Part shown: one piece after another, positions 1 to 9,297 of the stretch
How positions within the stretch are numbered: the stretch's first letter is position 1
How the letters are laid out: every line of letters begins with the position of its first letter
Assembly (NCBI RefSeq): GCF_000716605.1
Contig: NZ_JNXE01000016.1
Span: forward strand, 248,001-312,000
DNA length: 64,000 bases
Reading direction: 5' to 3'
Source: Streptomyces sp. NRRL F-525
GTDB taxonomy: Bacteria > Actinomycetota > Actinomycetes > Streptomycetales > Streptomycetaceae
The notes under the pieces: generated by a model
Told to the model about the DNA's origin: nothing
The model's database searches: none
The model's input: the letters and a program-made list of their open reading frames with translations, nothing else
Translations under genes and position numbers: made by a program

Positions 1-894
1 GTCGACCTCGTAATAGGTGACCGCGTCCCGCAGCATGCCGCCCCAGGATGCCTGCGGGGGCTGGATACCGACCCCGAGGAAGCTGAGGGACGCCTCGAAG
101 AGGATGTTCGTCGGGATGAGCAGCGTCGAGTAGACGATGATCGGGCCGACCAGGTTGGGCAGCAGCTCCCGGAAGAGGATGTACGGCGCCTTGGCGCCCA
201 TGCCCCGGGAGGCGTCCACGAACTCGCGCTCGCGCAGGGCGAGGGTCTGGCCGCGGACGATCCGGCCCAGGTAGGGCCAGTTGAAGAAGCCGATGACGAA
301 GATCAGCACGCTCAGGTGCAGCGGCAGGCCGTTGAGGCCGAAGGCACCGCCCTGCAGGGTCGCCGAGATGGCGATCGCGAAGAGCAGCAGGGGGAAGGCG
401 AGGAAGGTGTCCATCAGACGGCTGATGATCGAGTCGACCCGGCCGCCGTAGTACCCGGCGACGACGCCGAGGATCGTGCCGATCACGTTCGACAGGATCG
501 TGGCGCCGAAGGCGACCACCAGGGACACCCAGGAGCCCTCGAGGATGCGGGTGGCGACGTCCCGGCCGAACTGCGGGTCCACGCCGAGCGGGTGGTCCCA
601 GCTCATGCCGCCCCAACCGCCCTTGGGCAGCGAGGTGTTGGCGTCGATCAGGTTCTGGTGGAAGGCGTCGGGATCCAGCCCGAACACCGACTGGATCGGA
701 CGGGAGAGTGCCGCGACCAGGATCAGCAGGACGACGATGACGCCGCCGGCGACGGCGACTCTGTCCTTCTTGAACCGGGTCCAGGCGATCTGTCCAAGGG
801 AACGGCCCTCGATCTGCCCCTTCTCGGCGCCGGCCAGCACAGCCTCCGGCTGCGCCCCGGCTTCCGCCCCCGTGGTCTCGATCGGTGCGGTCAC
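1..894 (-). CDS. Oligopeptide/dipeptide ABC transporter permease (DppC/OppC type), 3' end cut by window
   Basis: Inner-membrane permease of an ABC importer for peptides or similar solutes (family knowledge). The reading frame starts at GTG 894 and is still open at base 1, giving 298 residues; the family is usually about 300-330, so only the extreme C-terminus is missing. A soluble N-terminal stretch with an OppC-type lead-in (LGQIAWTRFKKDR) is followed by a first membrane helix near residues 45-65. The conserved cytoplasmic loop that contacts the ATPase is visible (REREFVDASRGMGAKAP), then ELLPN and the FLGVGIQPP signature near the end. No partner permease is seen upstream; the remaining operon genes would lie to the left of the window. 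The substrate cannot be deduced from the permease alone. Confidence 0.93.
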   Translation of the reverse strand, partial: MTAPIETTGAEAGAQPEAVLAGAEKGQIEGRSLGQIAWTRFKKDRVAVAGGVIVVLLILVAALSRPIQSVFGLDPDAFHQNLIDANTSLPKGGWGGMSWDHPLGVDPQFGRDVATRILEGSWVSLVVAFGATILSNVIGTILGVVAGYYGGRVDSIISRLMDTFLAFPLLLFAIAISATLQGGAFGLNGLPLHLSVLIFVIGFFNWPYLGRIVRGQTLALREREFVDASRGMGAKAPYILFRELLPNLVGPIIVYSTLLIPTNILFEASLSFLGVGIQPPQASWGGMLRDAVTYYEVD

Positions 895-1237
895 TGTGAC
901 CCGACCCCTCTCGCCGGTGGTTACCGGCTTACGCCTGCCGCGGATTAGCGGCTTTGTCGACTTGCAGTGGACATGGGTCCCTGGACCCTGTGTCTGAGTC
1001 GCGAGTCTTCAGCGTGGCTGCGATCACCCGCCAGGTCTGACGGCGAAAGTATGCGCAACCGTGATGCTTAACTAGGGATTCCGTTATCCGAACAGTGGGT
1101 AACGCACCCCGGACGCCGGACACTTGGGACAGAACAGAGATTCGGCGTCTTTCGGGGCACCACACCGCCGTCTACGCGCGAAGAAATGTGTCGTAGACGT
1201 AAATCCTGCGGAGAAGCTGGGAAGAGGACTCGCGGGT
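895..1237. other. Intergenic region without a gene (343 bp)
   Basis: Separates the permease gene, which starts at 894 on the minus strand, from the end of an SseB-like gene at 1238. It should carry the promoter of the permease operon. The only clear structure is the hairpin at 1169-1199. Short open frames here overlap each other on both strands and show no family features. Confidence 0.6.
1169..1199 (-). terminator. Hairpin after the first SseB-like gene
   Basis: Perfect 8-bp stem CGTCTACG (1169-1176) paired with CGTAGACG (1192-1199), loop 15 nt, starting 38 bp past the stop of the minus-strand gene that ends at 1238. There is no strong U-tract, as is common for streptomycete terminators; the function is inferred from position. 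Confidence 0.45.
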
Positions 1238-2026
1238 TCAGTATCCACCACGGACGGGTGGGTATCCGTACCCGCCCGCCTGAGCGGGTGCCGCGTGGGC
1301 CTCACGGTCGTAGAACGGGCGGGCGTTCGCCCGCAGCCAGAGCGCGACCGGGTCGTACTCGTCGGACATCGCCACGGTCGACACCGGCAGTCCGTCGGGG
1401 ACCGCGCCGATCGACTGCTGCATCATGCCGCGCACCGAGTCGACGGCGGGCGGGCTGGTGTCGTAGACGTCCAGACCGATCGCGAGATACGGCGCTCCGA
1501 GCGCGGGCTGGACCCAGGCGCGGCGCAGGGCGCGGACCGCCGGGGTGCGGTGGGCGTTCTGTGTGAGCAGGGCGTAGAACTGCGGGACCTCGATGCCCGG
1601 TTCCGACAGGCGCAGGGGCCCTGCGGGCTGGCGTTCCAGGCCGGTGGCGATGCGGCGGAGGTCGAGCCAGGGGATGCCGACGCCGCCGCCCGGCGCGTGC
1701 GGGTTGAGCCAGAGGCCGAAGTGGTCGGGGTAGAGGGTGCGGGCCACGTCGAGGCCGTCGACCACCTCGTAGGAGCGGTTCCAGCCGCTCGCCGACAGTT
1801 CCTGGGCGGAGGTGACGCAGGGGGCGTAGCCGTACTTGTCGACCTGCATGTTTCCGTACTGGGCGTCCGGGGAGCCTGACTGGCCGTGCCACAGGAGCAT
1901 CCAGATCTGACCGGAGTGGGGGGTCGCGAGGGCGCGCAGGAGCGCCTCGTAGGCGTCGTAGCGCCCGGGCGTCACCTGGCGCAGCATGTGCTCGACCTGG
2001 CCGGTCGCTGTGCCGCTGGCGCTCAC
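1238..2026 (-). CDS. SseB-like protein (enhanced serine sensitivity family)
   Basis: 262-residue cytoplasmic protein resembling actinobacterial SseB-type proteins, which are named after an E. coli gene whose overexpression changes serine sensitivity; the biochemical role is unknown. The start is GTG 2026, preceded by AGAAGGGGCGG. The first half has a WMLLWHG strand and a GLWLNPHAPGGGVGIPW loop; the second half carries an ARPFYDRE tail that recurs as VRPFYTQ in the neighbouring gene ending at 2178, so the two are diverged tandem paralogues. They sit divergently from the riboswitch-controlled glycine/serine genes, which fits a role linked to serine, but that link is inference. The C-terminal 20 residues are rich in Gly, Tyr and Pro and probably disordered. 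Confidence 0.8.
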   Translation of the reverse strand: MSASGTATGQVEHMLRQVTPGRYDAYEALLRALATPHSGQIWMLLWHGQSGSPDAQYGNMQVDKYGYAPCVTSAQELSASGWNRSYEVVDGLDVARTLYPDHFGLWLNPHAPGGGVGIPWLDLRRIATGLERQPAGPLRLSEPGIEVPQFYALLTQNAHRTPAVRALRRAWVQPALGAPYLAIGLDVYDTSPPAVDSVRGMMQQSIGAVPDGLPVSTVAMSDEYDPVALWLRANARPFYDREAHAAPAQAGGYGYPPVRGGY

Positions 2027-2089
2027 GTGTACCGCCCCTTCTGGTAGTTGGCCTGCGTTGGGAAACAGCTTAAGCGCCCGAGGGGTGGG

Positions 2090-2155
2090 GGCCTTGTGTG
2101 CGTTGGCGAGTGCGGGTCGAGTGTGGCTGGTCGCGCCGTTCCCCGCGCCCCTGGG
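2090..2155 (-). repeat. Dispersed GC-rich intergenic repeat, copy A
   Basis: Lies between the two SseB-like genes. Read on the minus strand it contains AGGGGCGCGGGGAAC followed by GGCGCGACCAGCCAC, the same core as at 40748, 53927, 56629 and 56682. The outer part (2090-2122) also matches the tail of the copy at 40748-40805. Such elements are frequent between streptomycete genes and can fold or end transcription; here it could separate the two paralogues. Confidence 0.8.
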
Positions 2156-2177
2156 GAGTTGGCCCTTGGGCCGACTT

Positions 2178-2963
2178 CTAGTGACCCTGTGTATAGAAGG
2201 GGCGCACTGTCTGGCGCATCCAGTCCGCCACCGGGTCCTGGGTCACGTCCAGGAGGACCAGGTTGACCTGCCACTGGACCGTTACCTGGCCCAGGGCTCG
2301 GGCGAGCGCTTCCATCGGGGCCGCTCTCAAGTCGCCGTCCCAGTTGGTCAGTTCTACGCCTACGAACATCACGGGGGCGGCTGTTTCGATCGAAGCCAGG
2401 CAGCGGCGGGCCGAGCCGACCACGCCGATCGCGGCGAACTCGGCGGAGGCGGCGGCGAGGAAGTCGACAGGGTCGTCCTGCCAGTCGGGTTCGAAGAGGC
2501 GGACGCGGCCGCCGCTGGTGGGGCCGTCGAGGGCGGTGCGGCCGATGCGGCACAGCTCGGCCACCGCGAGCGGCGGGAGCGGGACGCCGACCATGCCGCC
2601 CGGGTTCACCGCGATGCCGACCTGCGGCGGCAGCCCGCGGGCGAACTCCACCGCCGGCGCGATGGTGAACGACAGATGCGAGCCGACGACCTGGCGGAAC
2701 TGCTCCTCGGAGCTGAAGACCGGGACGTACGCCTGCCCCTCGATGTCCAGCGTCGGCAGGTCCAGGGGGCCGCTCTGCGGGCCGCCGCCGCTGGGGAGCG
2801 GGACCCAGACGAAGCTGCGGCCGAGCACCTCGACGATCCGGCCGCCTGCCGAGGGCATGCCGAGGGACACCGAGAGCACCTCCTCCAGCTCGTTGCCCGG
2901 CCATCCGCCGTGCGGATGCGGGTGGGGGTACGCCTGACCGGGGAAGTCCGCCGGGAAGTCCAT
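2178..2963 (-). CDS. SseB-like protein, second paralogue
   Basis: 261-residue member of the SseB family. Start ATG 2963 has the purine-rich TAGGTAG directly upstream. An N-terminal segment rich in His, Pro and Gly (residues 8-22) is followed by the SseB N-terminal domain with the GRSFVWVPLPSGGGPQ loop and the YVPVFSSEEQFRQV motif, which is the hallmark region of the family; the C-terminal domain ends in VRPFYTQGH like its neighbour. It is the upstream member of the pair and more canonical than the copy ending at 1238. The 151-bp gap between them is occupied by a dispersed repeat, so co-transcription is uncertain. Molecular function unknown. Confidence 0.85.
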   Translation of the reverse strand: MDFPADFPGQAYPHPHPHGGWPGNELEEVLSVSLGMPSAGGRIVEVLGRSFVWVPLPSGGGPQSGPLDLPTLDIEGQAYVPVFSSEEQFRQVVGSHLSFTIAPAVEFARGLPPQVGIAVNPGGMVGVPLPPLAVAELCRIGRTALDGPTSGGRVRLFEPDWQDDPVDFLAAASAEFAAIGVVGSARRCLASIETAAPVMFVGVELTNWDGDLRAAPMEALARALGQVTVQWQVNLVLLDVTQDPVADWMRQTVRPFYTQGH

Positions 2964-3027
2964 CTACCTACCGCCTGCTGGTGAAACCGCCTGCTGTAAC
3001 CCTGCTGTGGCTGAAAAGGCTAGCGGC

Positions 3028-3705
3028 TCAGTCCGCGAAGTCGATCCGGCGCAGCACGTCCGCCGCGTCCCGGTCCAGGAGGACCGCCGAGCCGACACCG
3101 TGCGGCAGTTCGCCGCGCTCCACCGCGCGCAACAGGCGCGCGGCGGCCCGACGGTGGCGCAGGAACGCGTACCGCGAGACCCCGCGCCCTCGCTCGCGCT
3201 GCCCGCCGAGCGCGGTGTCCGGGCTGACGTCGAGGAACACCAGGTGCAGCGCCCCGCCCCGGCGCCCGGCCGCCCGGGCCAGCCAGCCGCGCACCCAGGT
3301 CTGCGTACCGCAGTCGTGCACGACGGCTCCGGACGCGGAGCGCAGGGCTCGGTGCAGTCCGGCGTAGTGGGCGAGGCGGACCAGGGGGCGGTAGGTCGCG
3401 TAGGGCAGGACTCCGGACATGCGCGCGTCCCAGCGGTCCCGGGTGTCCTGGCTGTCGACGCGGACCCCGTTGCCCCCCGCCACCGCGCGCCGCATCAGCG
3501 TGGACTTGCCGCTGCCGGGCAGGCCGGTGACCACGACCAGGTCGCGGGGGCCGAAGCGGAGTCCGTGCGGGCTGTGCCCCGCGCGCTCGCGGAGGTCGCG
3601 GACGACCGGTGCCGGGCGGGCCTGGCATGCCTCTCTGGCCGGGGCCGAGGGCTGCTTGGGCAGCGCTACGGCCGAGGTCGTGGCGTACACCGTGGTCCTT
3701 GTCAC
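3028..3705 (-). CDS. Small P-loop ATPase / putative kinase
   Basis: 225-residue cytoplasmic protein. I chose GTG 3705 because AGGGAGGACG lies just upstream; an in-frame start at 3804 would run back toward the gcvT leader. About 50 residues in, VVVTGLPGSGKSTLMRR is a Walker A motif, followed by RVDSQDTRDRW and later LHLVFLDVSP, the order seen in small zeta-toxin or nucleotide kinase-like AAA proteins. A C-terminal Arg-rich helix (YAFLRHRRAAARLLRA) corresponds to a lid-type region. It diverges from the gcvT riboswitch. The phosphorylated substrate is unknown; the family is often annotated only as ATP-binding protein. Confidence 0.75.
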   Translation of the reverse strand: MTRTTVYATTSAVALPKQPSAPAREACQARPAPVVRDLRERAGHSPHGLRFGPRDLVVVTGLPGSGKSTLMRRAVAGGNGVRVDSQDTRDRWDARMSGVLPYATYRPLVRLAHYAGLHRALRSASGAVVHDCGTQTWVRGWLARAAGRRGGALHLVFLDVSPDTALGGQRERGRGVSRYAFLRHRRAAARLLRAVERGELPHGVGSAVLLDRDAADVLRRIDFAD

Positions 3706-3866
3706 CGTGATCGTCCTCCCTGCGGGGTCAGGAAAGGTTCTCCCCACTGAACGTAAAGAGAAGGTAATGCACGGTGTCTCGCGGTTCGGTTCGCGTCCAG
3801 CCACAGGCCTGTTACAAAGCCTGTGCGATGATGTGCCCGCCTAACTGCATACCGGCCGCTTGAATC

Positions 3867-4076
3867 CGCGCGGGAGAGTTCCCAGTCGTACGTCGCCTGG
3901 GGCGCCGAAGGAGCAAGTCCCTCCCTTGAATCTCTCAGGCCCCGTTACCGCGCGGGCGAGGCACATCTGAAAAGCGGACCGCCGGCGACGGTGGTCCCAC
4001 CCAAGGTGCAACCCATGTCCCGCGCGCGGTCATGGCGAACCTCTCAGGTCCCGATGACAGATGGGGAGGAACGACC
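3867..4076 (+). promoter_or_regulatory. Tandem glycine riboswitch upstream of gcvT
   Basis: Two successive aptamer-like domains are visible in the 5' leader of gcvT. The first (about 3867-3984) has GGGAGAGTT, GCCGAAGGAGCAA, GAATCTCTCAGGC and ACATCTGAAAAGC; the second (about 3985-4076) has CCCAAGGTGCAACCC, GGCGAACCTCTCAGG and TGACAGATGGGGA. These match the conserved blocks of glycine riboswitches, which usually turn on glycine cleavage genes when glycine is abundant. The second aptamer ends about 28 nt before the gcvT ATG, so control of translation or of early termination are both possible. Recognition is by motif order, not by a covariance model. Confidence 0.92.
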
Positions 4077-4104
4077 TCGCCGTCATGCCTTGGGAGACCG
4101 ACCG

Positions 4105-5232
4105 ATGAGCAGTACCGCCACCCCTGAGACGCGCCGCACCGCGCTGGACGCGCTGCACCGCTCGCTCGGTGCGACGATGACCGACTTCGCCGGCTGGGAC
4201 ATGCCGCTGCGCTACGGCTCGGAGCGCGACGAGCACCTCGCCGTCCGCACGAAGGCCGGCCTCTTCGACCTCTCCCACATGGGCGAGATCACCGTCACCG
4301 GACCGCAGGCCGCCCAGCTCCTCAACTACGCCCTCGTCGGCAACATCGCCTCCGTGGGCCTCGGCCGCGCCCGCTACACCATGATCTGCCGGGCCGACGG
4401 CGGCATCCTGGACGACCTGATCGTCTACCGGCTCGCGGACACCGAGTACATGGTGGTGGCCAACGCCTCCAACGCGCAGGTGGTGTTGGACGCGCTCACC
4501 GAGCGGGCCGCGGGCTTCGACGCGGTCGTCCGCGACGACCGTGACGCGTACGCCCTGCTCGCCGTGCAGGGCCCCGAGTCCCCCGGCATCCTCAAGTCGC
4601 TCACCGACGCCGACCTCGACGGCCTGAAGTACTACGCCGGTCTGCCGGGCACGGTCGCGGGCGTCCCCGCGCTGATCGCCCGCACCGGGTACACCGGCGA
4701 GGACGGCTTCGAGCTGTTCGTGTCCCCCGGTGACGCGGAGAAGCTGTGGCTGGCGCTGACCGAGGCCGGGGCGCAGGTCGGGCTGATCCCGTGCGGGCTG
4801 TCCTGCCGGGACACCCTGCGCCTGGAGGCCGGGATGCCGCTGTACGGCCATGAGTTGACGACGTCGCTGACGCCCTTCGACGCCGGGCTCGGCCGGGTCG
4901 TGAAGTTCGAGAAGGACGGCGACTTCGTCGGGCGCGGCGCCCTGGAGGCAGCCGCCGAGCGCGCCGCCTCGCAGCCCCCGCGCGTCCTCGTCGGGCTCGT
5001 CGCCGAGGGCCGCCGGGTCCCGCGCGCCGGGTACCCCGTCGTCGCCGACGGCCAGGTCATCGGCGAGGTCACCTCCGGCGCCCCCTCCCCCACGCTGGGC
5101 AAGCCCATCGCCATGGCCTACGTCGATGCCGCGCACTCGGCGCCGGGCACGACCGGTGTCGGCGTGGACATCCGGGGCAGCCACGAGCCGTACGAGGTCG
5201 TGGCGCTGCCCTTCTACAAGCGCGAGAAGTGA
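4105..5232 (+). CDS. gcvT: Aminomethyltransferase, glycine cleavage T-protein
   Basis: 375-residue T-protein that moves the methylene group from the aminomethyl-lipoyl arm of GcvH to tetrahydrofolate, releasing ammonia (EC 2.1.2.10). The start is ATG 4105, preceded by GGGAGAC and just downstream of the glycine riboswitch; the open frame extends upstream into the riboswitch and that part is not coding. Family signatures are present from the N-terminus on: DFAGWDMPLRYGS, LFDLSHMGEI, a GGILDDLIVYR segment, ARTGYTGEDGFEL and RDTLRLEAGMPLYGHEL. Length is normal for the family. gcvH follows after 111 bp and glyA after that. The P-protein (gcvP) is absent here and must be encoded elsewhere. Confidence 0.98.
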   Translation: MSSTATPETRRTALDALHRSLGATMTDFAGWDMPLRYGSERDEHLAVRTKAGLFDLSHMGEITVTGPQAAQLLNYALVGNIASVGLGRARYTMICRADGGILDDLIVYRLADTEYMVVANASNAQVVLDALTERAAGFDAVVRDDRDAYALLAVQGPESPGILKSLTDADLDGLKYYAGLPGTVAGVPALIARTGYTGEDGFELFVSPGDAEKLWLALTEAGAQVGLIPCGLSCRDTLRLEAGMPLYGHELTTSLTPFDAGLGRVVKFEKDGDFVGRGALEAAAERAASQPPRVLVGLVAEGRRVPRAGYPVVADGQVIGEVTSGAPSPTLGKPIAMAYVDAAHSAPGTTGVGVDIRGSHEPYEVVALPFYKREK

Positions 5233-5343
5233 CAGTCGTCGTAGCGTCACGTCTGTGACCCGGGGCGGATCGCCCCTGCCTGTCGATGTCCTTCGTAGTC
5301 CCCCATTCATCAGCACTCCCCCGCGTACAGGAGAATTCAGGCC

Positions 5344-5721
5344 ATGAGCAACCCCCAGCAGCTGCGCTACAGCAAGGAGCACGAGTGGCTGTCGGTCGCC
5401 GAGGACGGCGTCTCGACGGTCGGCATCACCGAGTTCGCGGCCAACGCGCTCGGCGATGTCGTCTACGCCCAGCTCCCCGACGTCGGCTCCACGGTGACCG
5501 CGGGCGAGTCCTGCGGTGAGCTGGAGTCGACGAAGTCGGTGTCCGACCTGTACTCGCCCGTCGGCGGCGAGGTCACCGAGATCAACGAGGACGTCGTGAA
5601 CGACCCGTCGCTGGTGAACTCGGCGCCCTTCGAGGGCGGTTGGCTCTTCAAGGTGCGTGTCGCGGAGGAGCCGGGCGACCTGCTCTCCGCCGACGAGTAC
5701 ACCGCGTTTTCCGCCGGCTGA
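5344..5721 (+). CDS. gcvH: Glycine cleavage system H-protein
   Basis: 125-residue lipoyl carrier protein that shuttles the aminomethyl group between the P-, T- and L-proteins. The start at ATG 5344 has AGGAGAATTCAGGCC upstream. The lipoylation site is Lys64 in the conserved [14 protein letters not shown] turn, and the YSKEHEWL start and FEGGWLFKV end are typical. Only 14 bp separate its stop from the glyA start, so the two are almost certainly on one transcript, with gcvT upstream probably included. Length equals the family norm. Confidence 0.98.
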   Translation: MSNPQQLRYSKEHEWLSVAEDGVSTVGITEFAANALGDVVYAQLPDVGSTVTAGESCGELESTKSVSDLYSPVGGEVTEINEDVVNDPSLVNSAPFEGGWLFKVRVAEEPGDLLSADEYTAFSAG

Positions 5722-5735
5722 GGAGTCGTAGAAAC

Positions 5736-6995
5736 ATGTCCGTCCTGAACACGCCCCTGCACGAGCTCGACCCGGACATCGCCGCGGCCGTCGACGCCGA
5801 GCTGCGCCGGCAGCAGTCCACGCTGGAGATGATCGCCTCGGAGAACTTCGCTCCGGTCGCGGTCATGGAGGCGCAGGGCTCGGTCCTCACCAACAAGTAC
5901 GCGGAGGGGTACCCGGGCCGTCGTTACTACGGCGGCTGCGAGTACGTCGACGTGGCCGAGCAGATCGCGATCGACCGGGTCAAGGAGCTGTTCGGCGCCG
6001 AGTACGCGAACGTGCAGCCGCACTCGGGCGCCTCCGCGAACCAGGCCGCCCTGTTCGCGCTGGCCAAGCCCGGCGACACGATCCTCGGCCTGGACCTGGC
6101 GCACGGGGGTCACCTGACCCACGGAATGCGGCTGAACTTCTCCGGCAAGCAGTTCGACGTGGTCGCCTACCACGTGGACCCGACGACCGGTCTGGTCGAC
6201 ATGGCCGAGCTGGAGAAGCTCGCCAAGGAGCACCGCCCGAAGGTCATCATCGCGGGCTGGTCGGCGTACCCGCGCCAGCTGGACTTCGCCGAGTTCCGCC
6301 GGATCGCGGACGAGGTCGAGGCCTACCTGTGGGTCGACATGGCGCACTTCGCGGGCCTGGTCGCGGCGGGGCTGCACCCGAACCCCGTGCCGTACGCGGA
6401 TGTCGTCACGTCCACGACCCACAAGACGCTGGGCGGCCCGCGCGGCGGGATCATCCTGGCGAAGAAGGAGTTCGCGAAGAAGCTGAACTCCTCCGTCTTC
6501 CCCGGCTTCCAGGGCGGTCCGCTGGAGCATGTGATCGCGGCCAAGGCGGTCTCCTTCAAGGTCGCCGCGAGCGAGGACTTCAAGGAGCGGCAGCGACGTA
6601 CCGTGGAGGGGGCGCGGCTGCTGGCCGAGCGTCTCGTCCGGGACGACGTGAAGGCCGTAGGCGTCGATGTCCTGTCCGGTGGTACGGACGTGCACCTTGT
6701 CCTGGTCGACCTGCGGAACTCCGAGCTGGACGGCCAGCAGGCCGAGGACCGGCTCCACGAGGTCGGCATCACGGTCAACCGCAACGCCGTCCCGAACGAC
6801 CCGCGGCCCCCGATGGTGACGTCCGGCCTGCGCATCGGCACCCCGGCGCTGGCGACCCGCGGCTTCACGGCCGAGGACTTCGCCGAGGTCGCCGACGTCA
6901 TCGCGGAGACGCTGAAGCCGTCGTACGACGTGGAGGGCCTCAAGGCCCGCGTGACCGCGCTGGCGGAGAAGTACCCGCTGTATCCCGGGCTGTAG
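5736..6995 (+). CDS. glyA: Serine hydroxymethyltransferase
   Basis: 419-residue PLP enzyme interconverting serine plus tetrahydrofolate with glycine plus methylene-tetrahydrofolate (EC 2.1.2.1). Start ATG 5736 follows GAGGAGTCGTAGAAAC. The cofactor lysine is Lys230 in [14 protein letters not shown]; other family blocks include MIASENFAP near residue 30, [15 protein letters not shown], and [15 protein letters not shown] near the C-terminus. Together with gcvT and gcvH it forms the glycine/serine one-carbon unit, so glycine sensed by the riboswitch could raise glyA as well if transcription reads through. A strong hairpin follows at 7004. Confidence 0.98.
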   Translation: MSVLNTPLHELDPDIAAAVDAELRRQQSTLEMIASENFAPVAVMEAQGSVLTNKYAEGYPGRRYYGGCEYVDVAEQIAIDRVKELFGAEYANVQPHSGASANQAALFALAKPGDTILGLDLAHGGHLTHGMRLNFSGKQFDVVAYHVDPTTGLVDMAELEKLAKEHRPKVIIAGWSAYPRQLDFAEFRRIADEVEAYLWVDMAHFAGLVAAGLHPNPVPYADVVTSTTHKTLGGPRGGIILAKKEFAKKLNSSVFPGFQGGPLEHVIAAKAVSFKVAASEDFKERQRRTVEGARLLAERLVRDDVKAVGVDVLSGGTDVHLVLVDLRNSELDGQQAEDRLHEVGITVNRNAVPNDPRPPMVTSGLRIGTPALATRGFTAEDFAEVADVIAETLKPSYDVEGLKARVTALAEKYPLYPGL

Positions 6996-7003
6996 CCCTG
7001 AGG

Positions 7004-7041
7004 GGACACCGGCGCACACTGGAAGGTGCGCGCCGGTGTCC
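7004..7041 (+). terminator. Terminator-like hairpin after glyA
   Basis: Perfect 12-bp stem GGACACCGGCGC (7004-7015) with GCGCCGGTGTCC (7030-7041) and a 14-nt loop, starting 9 bp after the glyA stop. It lies before sdaA, so sdaA probably has its own promoter or depends on read-through. Confidence 0.7.
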
Positions 7042-7085
7042 TACCCCTGCACCACCCCGCACGTCTTGCGTTCTGAGGAGTCACC

Positions 7086-8453
<1,368 letters not shown>

Positions 8454-8460
8454 GGGCGTA

Positions 8461-8503
8461 GGCCCTGACCAGCGCGTTCGCGTCTTTCAGCACTGTCAGG
8501 GCC
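8461..8503 (+). terminator. Hairpin after sdaA
   Basis: GGCCCTGAC (8461-8469) pairs with GTCAGGGCC (8495-8503) across a 25-nt loop that itself contains the small stem CGCG-TT-CGCG. It starts 8 bp after the sdaA stop and marks the end of the conserved-looking block before the accessory genes. Confidence 0.55.
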
Positions 8504-8633
8504 TTCCGTGATCACGCGACGGAAAGTCCCTGGAAACTCCCTGGGTTGTCCCACGGGACAGACACCTGACCTGGGGAATCACAACACCCTCAATTACTGC
8601 TTCGCTTCGCACAGGCCGCCGACAACCGCGAGA

Positions 8634-8684
8634 ATGTATCAAATCGATCCCCTAAGACCACCACAGGGGTACCATTCGATACAT
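8634..8684 (+). promoter_or_regulatory. Inverted-repeat operator of the AbiE operon
   Basis: ATGTATCAAATCGATCCCCT (8634-8653) and AGGGGTACCATTCGATACAT (8665-8684) form a 20-bp inverted repeat with 16 matches and an 11-bp spacer. The right arm includes the first two bases of the abiEi ATG at 8683. AbiEi antitoxins are known to bind inverted repeats in their own promoter and repress it, so autoregulation is likely. The stretch is much richer in A and T than its surroundings. With no ribosome binding site at normal distance, the transcript may be leaderless. Confidence 0.75.
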
Positions 8685-9297
8685 GAGTGCTGCGGAGACC
8701 TCACGCCTGGAGCAGCGGCTGACCGGCCTCGCCCCCACGTTCACGACGGCACAGGCACGTCAGGCCCTGCTTTCCCCCCGTGATCTGGCGTCCTTGGTCG
8801 CGGCGGGAGAGATAGACGAACTGTCCCGGGGTGTCTACCGACGGGCAGACGCACCAGAGACAGCGCACGCCGATCTGCTGGCCGTGTGCGCGCGGGCTCC
8901 GCGTGCCGTGGTGTGCGGTGAGTCCGCCCTGGCCCTGCATGAACTCATCGACGACATCCCTACAGCGGTACACATCGCCGTGCCGCGCGGTACACGCCGC
9001 CCCACGATCTCCTACCCGCCCACCGTAGTGGCGCAGTACGCCCAGACGACCTTCGCCCTCGGCGTCGAACGATTCGAAGCAGCCCCAGGAGAAACCATCC
9101 CCGTGTACAGCGCCGCCCGCAGCGTCGTCGACGCAATGCGCCACCGCAGCCGCATCGGCGAGACCCTCGCCCTGTCCGCGCTCGGCCGCTATCTGCGCCA
9201 GGGCGGACGCCGAAACGTCGGCGAACTCCAGGACATCGCGCGCGAGTTGGGCGCTCTCTCCGTCATCCGCCCTGCCGTTGAGGCGGTGCTCGCCTGA
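8683..9297 (+). CDS. abiEi: AbiEi-type antitoxin and transcriptional autorepressor
   Basis: 204-residue antitoxin of a type IV AbiE system, which neutralises its toxin without stable binding and represses the operon (family knowledge). An N-terminal winged-helix-like domain is recognisable from FTTAQARQAL, SPRDLASLVAAGEIDELSRGVYRR; a C-terminal domain follows with a VCGESALALHELIDDIP block and VHIAVPRGTRRPTI. Its stop overlaps the abiEii start by one base (TGATG), so the two are translationally coupled. A matching inverted repeat covers its start. The pair is foreign to the conserved gene order on either side and sits next to a transposase remnant. Confidence 0.87.
   Translation: MSAAETSRLEQRLTGLAPTFTTAQARQALLSPRDLASLVAAGEIDELSRGVYRRADAPETAHADLLAVCARAPRAVVCGESALALHELIDDIPTAVHIAVPRGTRRPTISYPPTVVAQYAQTTFALGVERFEAAPGETIPVYSAARSVVDAMRHRSRIGETLALSALGRYLRQGGRRNVGELQDIARELGALSVIRPAVEAVLA

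Noticed and set aside
3991..4104. N-terminal extension of GcvT
   Set aside because: Lies within the glycine riboswitch; GcvT homology begins after ATG 4105.
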